A stretch of DNA of 64,000 bases from Citrobacter sp. MGH106 (GTDB lineage Bacteria > Pseudomonadota > Gammaproteobacteria > Enterobacterales > Enterobacteriaceae). Under the pieces are notes generated by a model. The model saw only the letters and a list, made by a program, of their open reading frames with translations, had not been told where the DNA came from and did not search any database. The translations under genes were made by a program, and so were the position numbers. Of this stretch, positions 58,368 through 64,000 are shown piece by piece (position 1 is the first letter of the stretch; each line of letters begins with the position of its first letter). Location of the stretch: the NCBI RefSeq assembly GCF_001037495.1, contig NZ_KQ089822.1, positions 1,178,001 to 1,242,000 of the forward strand, given 5' to 3'.

Positions 58368-59804
58368 ATGTCTGTAATAAATAAAAACAGCGCCAGGCTG
58401 CGTGATGAAGAACGTGCGCGTCTGATCTGGCTGCTGACCACTGATAAAGCCATTATTTCTACACTGTTGGGCAAGCTTACCCTGGCTGAGCAATATGACG
58501 TCGGTACATTAGCCGACGATATTGCTGAGGTAGGGGCACTGGTGGCCCACCTGCCACCGCCCGATTTGGCCGATACCCTCGAAGCGTTACCCTCTGAAGA
58601 ACGTCATGCCCTGTGGCGACTGGTCGAAAGTGAAAAACGTGGAAATGTGCTGCTTGAGGCGTCAGAAAACGTCTGGGACGATCTGATCGATGAGATGACC
58701 GACCGCGAGTTGCTGGACGCGTTGCAATATCTCGATATCGATGAACAGATTTATCTGGTGCAGCATTTGCCACGCAACCTGACAGGCCGACTGCTGGCAT
58801 CGCTGCCGGCAGAGGAGCGGGCGCGTGTGCGCCAGGTGATGCACTACGAGAAGAATCGCGTCGGCGCGATTATGGAGTTCGAAGTCATCACCGTGCGCCC
58901 GGACGTGACGCTGGAAGTGGTACAGCGCTATCTGCGACGGTTGGGGAAAATGCCGGAAAACACCGATAAACTCTTCGTGACCGATCGCAATAAAGTCCTC
59001 GTAGGCGAACTGACGTTGACCTGTATTTTGCTTAATGATGTGCAGCGCAAAGTCAGCGAGGTGATGGAAGACGATCCGCTCACCTTCGCTCCGGAGGATA
59101 TCGCAGAAAACGCGGCACGAACGTTTGAACGTGACAACCTGGTCAGTGCGGCGGTGGTGGATCCATCAGGTAAGCTGATGGGCCGTTTGACCATCGATGA
59201 GATCGTCGATGTGGTATATGAAGAAACCGACACCGATCTGCGCCGGATGGGGGGGTTAAGCGCCGAAGAGGATGTGTTCGCCCCGGTCACTAAAGCAGTA
59301 AAAACCCGTTGGGCATGGCTGGCGATTAACCTCTGCACGGCATTCATCGCCTCACGAGTCATCGACGGTTTTGAGCACACGATTTCACAACTGGTGGCGC
59401 TGGCTTCGTTGATGCCTATCGTGGCGGGAATCGGCGGTAATACCGGCAATCAAACCATCACCATGATCGTCCGCGCGCTGGCGCTGCAAAATATTCAGCC
59501 CGGTAACCTGACGTTCCTGATCCTGCGTGAGATGGGCGTGGCGTTGATCAACGGCCTCGTCTGGGGCGGGATTATGGGGGGGATTACCTGGTGGCTGTAT
59601 GATGATATGGCGCTTGGTGGCGTTATGACCCTGGCGATGATGCTTAACCTGCTGATGGCGGCATTGATGGGGGTAATCATTCCGATGACGATGGTGAAAC
59701 TCGGGCGCGACCCGGCTGTCGGCTCGAGCGTTATGATCACCGCTATTACCGACACCGGCGGATTCTTTATTTTTCTTGGTCTGGCGACGCTGTTTCTGAT
59801 GTAA
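58368..59804 (+). CDS. mgtE: MgtE-family magnesium transporter
   Basis: A 478-residue protein with the full MgtE architecture: an N-terminal alpha-helical domain (about 20-140), a CBS domain pair (about 150-280) that senses Mg2+, a connecting helix, and a five-helix pore domain (about 310-478). Pore signatures include LMPIVAGIGGNTGNQT and ITDTGGFFIFLGLA, the latter with the Asp that lines the Mg2+ pore in Thermus MgtE. Predicted role: gated Mg2+ uptake through the inner membrane. E. coli K-12 has no MgtE, and this gene sits between yojI and mqo, which are neighbours there. No ribosome binding site is seen before the ATG. The last 38 bases overlap the 3' end of the opposed SulP gene. Confidence 0.9.
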   Translation: MSVINKNSARLRDEERARLIWLLTTDKAIISTLLGKLTLAEQYDVGTLADDIAEVGALVAHLPPPDLADTLEALPSEERHALWRLVESEKRGNVLLEASENVWDDLIDEMTDRELLDALQYLDIDEQIYLVQHLPRNLTGRLLASLPAEERARVRQVMHYEKNRVGAIMEFEVITVRPDVTLEVVQRYLRRLGKMPENTDKLFVTDRNKVLVGELTLTCILLNDVQRKVSEVMEDDPLTFAPEDIAENAARTFERDNLVSAAVVDPSGKLMGRLTIDEIVDVVYEETDTDLRRMGGLSAEEDVFAPVTKAVKTRWAWLAINLCTAFIASRVIDGFEHTISQLVALASLMPIVAGIGGNTGNQTITMIVRALALQNIQPGNLTFLILREMGVALINGLVWGGIMGGITWWLYDDMALGGVMTLAMMLNLLMAALMGVIIPMTMVKLGRDPAVGSSVMITAITDTGGFFIFLGLATLFLM

Positions 59805-61014
59805 CCACTTGTTTGCATCTGACGATACGCGGCAGAACCAGCATCATCATCACTCCGGCAACCACGCCAATCGCCAGGTTGCCGGTAGAAACCGTCACGG
59901 CAACGGTAATCAACATTACCAGCGTTTCGGTGACTGGCATTTTCACCAGCGCGGCGGGAGTGATACTGTGCCAACTGAACGTTTTCACCGCCACAATCAC
60001 CATAATGCCGGCCAGTACCGACATGGGTATTTTCGCCATTACTTCACTTAATGCGGTGACCAGCAGCAGTAATACTAATCCGGCGGCCAACGTTGAGAGT
60101 CGACTGCGTCCTTTGCCCATCTCAACGTTGACGATCGTTTGGCCAATCATCGCGCATCCGGCAATGCCGCCATAAAACCCGGCCAGAATATTAGCGATCC
60201 CCAGTCCCGCACTTTCACGGTTTTTATTCGATGGCGTGACCGTCAGATCGTCAACCAGTCTTGCGGTTAACAACGACTCCATCAAACCGACAAAGGCGAT
60301 GCTTAGCGCGCAGGGCCAGATAATGGCAAAAGTTTGCCCGTTAAGTGGTACCAGCAATTGGGTTAAACCAGGTAGTCCACCGCGCATTGAACCTTCGTCA
60401 CCGACGGTAGGCAACAGTTGTCCACTGGTCACGGTGAATACAGTCAACAAGACAATGGCAACCAATGGTGCGGGAATATTTTTAATGAATCGCGGTAGCC
60501 ACAGTACGATCAGCAGCGTCAGGATAAACAATCCCCAGATTAACGGGCTTTTTCCCCAGAAGTGCGGGACCTGAGCAAAGAAAATCAAAATGCCCAGCGC
60601 GTTGACAAAGCCCGTCATGACGGCCGCGGGGATAAAACGCATCAGGCGTGCCATGCCTAATACGCCAAACAGGATCTGGATAAGTCCGGCCAGCACGACC
60701 GCTGGCAGAATGTACTGCACGCCGTGTAGGTGCACCATTGGGCCAATAACCAGAGCTACAGACCCCGCAGCGGCGGTAACCATTGCCGGGCGCCCCCCCA
60801 GAAAGGACATTGCCAGGCACAGTACAACGGAGGCAATCAGACTGACTTTCGGATCAACGCCAGCGATAACGGAAAAGGAGATTACTTCCGGGATCAGTGC
60901 AAGGGCGGTAACCACGCCCGCCAACATTTCGCGCACCAGTAAATGGGGCTTACGCAATACGGTTCCAACGGAATGATCTGCCGTCGCGGCAGGGGAGGGG
61001 TGGAGCGCAGACAT
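59767..61014 (-). CDS. SulP-family anion transporter without STAS domain
   Basis: A 415-residue SulP/SLC26-type membrane protein. The frame is open to 61131, but MSALHPSPAATADHS at 61014 has GAGAG upstream and a normal cytoplasmic N-terminus for the family. About 10-12 hydrophobic segments can be traced, starting with the first-helix motif ALALIPEVISFSVIAGVDP. The conserved NILAGFYGGIAGCAMIGQT segment near residue 270 is typical of SulP. The protein ends 20 residues after the last helix, so the C-terminal STAS domain of DauA or BicA is missing. Substrate (sulfate, bicarbonate, or a dicarboxylate) cannot be told. It is convergent with mgtE and overlaps its end by 38 bases. Confidence 0.85.
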   Translation of the reverse strand: MSALHPSPAATADHSVGTVLRKPHLLVREMLAGVVTALALIPEVISFSVIAGVDPKVSLIASVVLCLAMSFLGGRPAMVTAAAGSVALVIGPMVHLHGVQYILPAVVLAGLIQILFGVLGMARLMRFIPAAVMTGFVNALGILIFFAQVPHFWGKSPLIWGLFILTLLIVLWLPRFIKNIPAPLVAIVLLTVFTVTSGQLLPTVGDEGSMRGGLPGLTQLLVPLNGQTFAIIWPCALSIAFVGLMESLLTARLVDDLTVTPSNKNRESAGLGIANILAGFYGGIAGCAMIGQTIVNVEMGKGRSRLSTLAAGLVLLLLVTALSEVMAKIPMSVLAGIMVIVAVKTFSWHSITPAALVKMPVTETLVMLITVAVTVSTGNLAIGVVAGVMMMLVLPRIVRCKQVVTSETASPDQEK

Positions 61015-61292
61015 ATTTACTCTCAGGTCGGAAATGGCCTGATACAGCAGACCGACAAGCATCCGTGCGGTGAATAGCAAAGCGCAGCATAGTACCCGTC
61101 TGGTGGGCGGGTTTCCAGAAATGATTGTCAATAACCCTATAAAGAATCAACTTATTAATAACATTTTTAAAATTTAAATATAATTTATAAACATTATTTA
61201 ATTATTTTTACTTAAGTGTTACCGTTGGTACCGCTCGATTTTCACCTGCAATAAAAGCTAAAAAGCGATACTAAAAGTAAGGCATTAACATT

Positions 61293-62954
61293 ATGAAAAA
61301 AGTGACTGCCATGCTCTTCACCCTGGCCGTAGGACTGAACGTTGTCTCTATGGCGGCAAAAGCGAAAGCGACTGAAGAGCAGGAAACGGATGTGCTGTTG
61401 ATTGGCGGCGGCATTATGAGCGCCACACTGGGAACCTATTTACAGGAGCTGGAGCCACAATGGTCAATGACCATGGTTGAGCGACTGGATGGCGTTGCTC
61501 AGGAGAGTTCGAACGGCTGGAACAATGCCGGAACGGGACACTCTGCACTCATGGAACTGAATTACACGCCTAAAAAAGCCGACGGTAGTGTCAGCATTGA
61601 AAAGGCAGTCGAAATTAACGAAGCCTTCCAGATTTCCCGCCAGTTCTGGGCGTATCAGGTCAACAATGGCGTGATGCATGAACCCCGCTCGTTTATCACC
61701 ACCGTGCCACATATGAGCTTTGTCTGGGGCGACGAGAACGTGAATTTCCTGCGTGCCCGTTATACCGCACTGCAGCAGAGTACGTTGTTCCGTGGCATGC
61801 GTTACTCCGAAGATCACGCGCAAATTAAAGAGTGGGCGCCGCTGGTCATGGAAGGTCGCGATCCAAAACAGAAAGTTGCGGCAACGCGTACTGAGATTGG
61901 TACTGACGTAAACTACGGCGAAATTACGCGCCAGCTGATTGCATCGTTGCAGAAAAAACCTAATTTTGCTTTGCAGCTGAGCACCGAAGTGCGTGGGTTT
62001 AAGCGTAACGCGGATAATAGCTGGACCGTCACGGTTGCCGATCTGAAAAACAGCGAAGCGGAACACGACATCAAGGCGAAGTTTGTCTTTATTGGTGCTG
62101 GTGGCGCTGCGTTGAAACTGCTGCAGGAAACCGATATCCCGGAAGCGAAAGGCTATGCCGGATTCCCGGTTGGTGGTCAGTTCCTGGTGGCGGAAAACCC
62201 GGACGTGGTCAATCGTCACCTGGCGAAAGTCTACGGTCAGGCGTCCGTTGGTGCACCGCCGATGTCCGTACCGCATATTGATACCCGCATTCTGGATGGC
62301 AAGCGCGTGGTACTGTTTGGACCATTTGCGACGTTCTCTACCAAGTTCCTGAAAAATGGTTCCTTATGGGATCTGCTCAGCTCTACCACCACGTCAAACT
62401 TTATGCCGATGGTGAATGTAGGGCTGGATAACTTCGATCTGGTGAAATATCTGGTAAGCCAGGTCATGCTCAGCGACGACGACCGTTTTGCTGCACTGCA
62501 GGAGTACTATCCGCAGGCGAAAAAAGAAGACTGGCGTTTGTGGCAGGCAGGTCAGCGTGTGCAGATCATCAAAAGTGATGAAGAAAAGGGCGGCGTTCTG
62601 CGTCTGGGAACTGAAGTGGTCAGTGACAAAGAAGGAACAATTGCTGCACTGCTGGGCGCATCGCCAGGGGCGTCAACCGCTGCACCGATCATGCTGCATC
62701 TGATGGAAAAAGTGTTTAAAGATAAAGTTGCCAGCCCGGAATGGCAGGCGAAACTGAAAACAATCATCCCGTCCTATGGCACGAAGCTGAACGGTAACGT
62801 TGAGGCCACGGAACAAGAGCTGCAATATACCAGTGAAGTTTTGGGTCTGAAGTACGATAAACCGCAGGTCGCTGATGAAGCACCGAAACCGCAGCTTAAA
62901 CCTCAGGCACAACCGCAACCTGAGCAGAAAGCTGTCGCAGATATCGCACTGTAA
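61293..62954 (+). CDS. mqo: Mqo, malate:quinone oxidoreductase
   Basis: A 553-residue FAD enzyme (548 in E. coli). It oxidises malate to oxaloacetate and passes electrons to quinone at the inner membrane. The dinucleotide-binding motif is [17 protein letters not shown] at about residues 34-51, after a hydrophobic N-terminal segment resembling a signal or anchor. Conserved features are [22 protein letters not shown] and the C-terminal [19 protein letters not shown]. The last 20 residues are a Gln/Pro/Lys-rich tail. The upstream 160 bases are very AT-rich; a BIME follows the gene. Confidence 0.96.
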   Translation: MKKVTAMLFTLAVGLNVVSMAAKAKATEEQETDVLLIGGGIMSATLGTYLQELEPQWSMTMVERLDGVAQESSNGWNNAGTGHSALMELNYTPKKADGSVSIEKAVEINEAFQISRQFWAYQVNNGVMHEPRSFITTVPHMSFVWGDENVNFLRARYTALQQSTLFRGMRYSEDHAQIKEWAPLVMEGRDPKQKVAATRTEIGTDVNYGEITRQLIASLQKKPNFALQLSTEVRGFKRNADNSWTVTVADLKNSEAEHDIKAKFVFIGAGGAALKLLQETDIPEAKGYAGFPVGGQFLVAENPDVVNRHLAKVYGQASVGAPPMSVPHIDTRILDGKRVVLFGPFATFSTKFLKNGSLWDLLSSTTTSNFMPMVNVGLDNFDLVKYLVSQVMLSDDDRFAALQEYYPQAKKEDWRLWQAGQRVQIIKSDEEKGGVLRLGTEVVSDKEGTIAALLGASPGASTAAPIMLHLMEKVFKDKVASPEWQAKLKTIIPSYGTKLNGNVEATEQELQYTSEVLGLKYDKPQVADEAPKPQLKPQAQPQPEQKAVADIAL

Positions 62955-62959
62955 AGAAA

Positions 62960-63039
62960 ATGCCGGATGGCACTGCGCTTATCCGGCCTACTTCGTGCGT
63001 TTGTAGGCCGGATAAGGCGGTACGCCGCTATCCGGCACA
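62960..63039. repeat. BIME between mqo and eco
   Basis: Two REP units in opposite orientation, TGCCGGATGGCACTGCGCTT-ATCCGGCCTA and TAGGCCGGATAAGGCGG-TACGCCGCTATCCGGCA, joined by CTTCGTGCGTTTG. It fills the space between convergent mqo and eco. Confidence 0.9.
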
Positions 63040-63046
63040 TTCTCAC

Positions 63047-63556
63047 TTATCGCGCGACTGCGTCCTGAATCTTCTCTTCCGCTTTCCAGATTCGGTATTT
63101 CACTTCTACGTTTTCCGGAGTGTAGACCACAATCGGCAATTTGCTGTTGTAACGCACCATACCGTCATCACCCAGATAAGCTGTGATGAATTTTTTCTCT
63201 TTTTTGCCGTCCGGGCAGGCCATCATGGTCGAGACCGGGGAGCTGACTTTGTCAAAAACATAGTAGTCGTATCCCCAACCTTCCAGAGTTTTGCTTTCCA
63301 GCTCTCCACCAAGGCGATGCCTGTTGCAGTCAACTTCCAGCGTTTGTCCGATCAGCAGTTCCACTTTTAGAGTAGATTCATCTTTCTCAGGAGCGAGCTG
63401 GATAACCTGGCGCTTCATACCTTTGTCGGCTTTAGGATAAGGCGCTGTTTTTTCCAGTGGTTGAGTGTTGGCATCGTTGTTTGCAGCCCACACAGAGGTG
63501 CTGGCAACGGCAGCTAACAGGACGACAGGGACAATAGTCTTCATCTTATTGTTCAC
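63047..63556 (-). CDS. eco: Ecotin, periplasmic serine protease inhibitor
   Basis: A protein of 165-169 residues (162 in E. coli). It is a periplasmic dimer that inhibits trypsin-like, chymotrypsin-like and elastase-like proteases, including host neutrophil elastase. The signal peptide ends SVWA. The reactive loop is [17 protein letters not shown] with the P1 Met (Met84 in mature E. coli ecotin) and the disulfide Cys. There are two starts: GTG at 63556, with AGGA seven bases upstream, and ATG at 63544 (MKTIVP), which matches the E. coli start but lacks a Shine-Dalgarno sequence. I list the GTG form; the mature protein is the same for both. Confidence 0.94.
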   Translation of the reverse strand: MNNKMKTIVPVVLLAAVASTSVWAANNDANTQPLEKTAPYPKADKGMKRQVIQLAPEKDESTLKVELLIGQTLEVDCNRHRLGGELESKTLEGWGYDYYVFDKVSSPVSTMMACPDGKKEKKFITAYLGDDGMVRYNSKLPIVVYTPENVEVKYRIWKAEEKIQDAVAR

Positions 63557-63807
63557 AGTTTTTCCTTTCTTCTGTCTTCTGAACGTATCTATGGCAGGTT
63601 AGCATATTCACATCATCTATTAATCTAAATTTACTTATATTTTACGTGTATTGGCTGAGTGTTTGTTATTAATATGGTGATATATCCTAAGAATTATCTC
63701 ATAAATAAGATAATTCTCTTTTTGCGGTGTTCGTTATATAATTTAGTATATAACTAATTGAAATGTGAGCAAAAGCGCGTTTTTTTCCACCAACCCCACA
63801 CTCTTTT

Positions 63808-63821
63808 GATCCGGCAACAGC
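63808..63821 (+). promoter_or_regulatory. FNR-site-like sequence upstream of napF
   Basis: TTGAT-CCGG-CAACA has a perfect left half of the FNR site TTGAT-N4-ATCAA and a weaker right half. It is centred about 19 bases before the NarP-like palindrome, agreeing with the -64.5 and -44.5 arrangement described for E. coli napF. Confidence 0.6.
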
Positions 63822-63825
63822 ATTT

Positions 63826-63841
63826 ACCCCGATTGGGGTAT
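63826..63841. promoter_or_regulatory. NarP/NarL 7-2-7 site upstream of napF
   Basis: TACCCCG-AT-TGGGGTA: two inverted heptamers with a two-base spacer, the arrangement bound by NarP and NarL. It fits the nitrate-responsive control of the periplasmic nitrate reductase operon. Confidence 0.8.
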
Positions 63842-63957
63842 GCACCTCTAACACATCCTGAAATATCTTACTGTTAAAAATAACTACTCATAAATAGTGC
63901 GGTTTTTATTGTCGTTCAACCCGCTCAGGGAGAGCGTCATTATGGAAGGACAATGTC

Positions 63958-64000
63958 ATGGTTGATTTATCCCGTCGAGGCATGTTGACAGGCAACTGGC
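63958..64000 (+). CDS. napF: NapF, ferredoxin-type protein of periplasmic nitrate reductase, 5' end only
   Basis: Only 14 codons are in the window: MVDLSRRGMLTGNW. This matches the E. coli NapF start (MKIDASRRGILTGRW). A Shine-Dalgarno aagga lies seven bases upstream. NapF is a cytoplasmic protein with four [4Fe-4S] motifs that helps mature NapA. Identification rests on the short N-terminus, the upstream NarP and FNR-like sites, and its position beyond eco, as in related genomes. Confidence 0.8.
   Translation, partial: MVDLSRRGMLTGNW

Larger units (their letters stand above)
63557..63957. other. eco-napF intergenic control region
   Basis: This 401-base gap has no gene. Positions 63600-63780 are AT-rich and without recognised signals. 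The part closer to napF holds FNR-like and NarP/NarL-like sites and a TATCTT -10 candidate at 63865-63870. The Shine-Dalgarno of napF (aagga) is at 63946-63950. Confidence 0.7.

Noticed and set aside
61464..62276. A 270-codon open frame antisense to mqo
   Set aside because: Same reason: shadow of a well-conserved gene, with no ribosome binding site or domain.
1..64000. CRISPR array, tRNA, rRNA, transposon or prophage
   Set aside because: I looked for regularly spaced repeats, tRNA-like cloverleafs, transposase or integrase genes and long terminal repeats and saw none. The repeated sequences present are REP/BIME units between genes.

Overview
The window is 64 kb of ordinary, densely coded enterobacterial chromosome, colinear over most of its length with the rbn-men-arn-glp-nrd-gyrA-rcs-ompC-mqo-nap segment of Escherichia coli and Salmonella. 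I think it comes from Citrobacter, most likely the C. freundii group. The proteins align almost without gaps to E. coli and Salmonella. The pmrD and arn proteins look Salmonella-like. Both the ato (acetoacetate) and rhm (rhamnonate) clusters are present. GyrA carries Thr at position 83, which is the native residue of C. freundii rather than the Ser of E. coli and Salmonella. Species assignment is inference. There are no tRNA or rRNA genes, insertion sequences, prophage genes or CRISPR arrays.

Layout. 1-1286: the 5' part of rbn (RNase BN/Z, cut by the window edge) diverges from elaA-elaB. 1391-8400: the menaquinone operon menF-menD-menH-menB-menC-menE, tightly packed with start/stop overlaps. 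8507-16146: pmrD faces the convergent operon arnBCADTEF, which adds L-Ara4N to lipid A (polymyxin resistance); a PmrA-box-like sequence lies upstream of arnB. 16408-18906: nudI, yfaZ and the CinA-like yfaY. 19177-23354: the L-rhamnonate catabolic cluster rhmR-rhmD-rhmT-rhmA. 23403-30170: the divergent glpABC (anaerobic glycerol-3-phosphate dehydrogenase) and glpTQ (G3P uptake and release) operons. 30208-33990: nrdA-nrdB-yfaE (class Ia ribonucleotide reductase and its cofactor-maintenance ferredoxin), with paired DnaA boxes and NrdR-like boxes upstream of nrdA. 34430-37953: ubiG and gyrA, divergent. 37996-45262: atoSC and atoDAEB with a textbook sigma-54 promoter and a 39-bp AtoC palindrome. 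45426-51674: rcsC converges on rcsDB (envelope-stress phosphorelay). 51990-53539: MicF sRNA and ompC, divergently transcribed. 53655-58223: apbE, ada-alkB, yojI. 58368-61014: an accessory convergent pair, an MgtE-type Mg2+ transporter and a SulP-type anion transporter, placed between yojI and mqo, which are neighbours in E. coli. 61293-64000: mqo, eco (ecotin) and the beginning of napF.

Compared with E. coli K-12, the autotransporter gene yfaL is missing between ubiG and nrdA, and the yfaPQSTA block is missing between atoB and gyrA. The mgtE/sulP pair is extra. Gene borders are marked by several REP/BIME palindromes.

I found no clear undescribed multi-gene system. The points most worth a second look are the overlapping mgtE/sulP pair with its odd translation start, Gln at the AtoC position reported as a second phosphorylation site (His73) in E. 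coli, the layered control elements upstream of nrdA including an unexplained 17-bp palindrome, and an inverted repeat overlapping the rhmR start codon.
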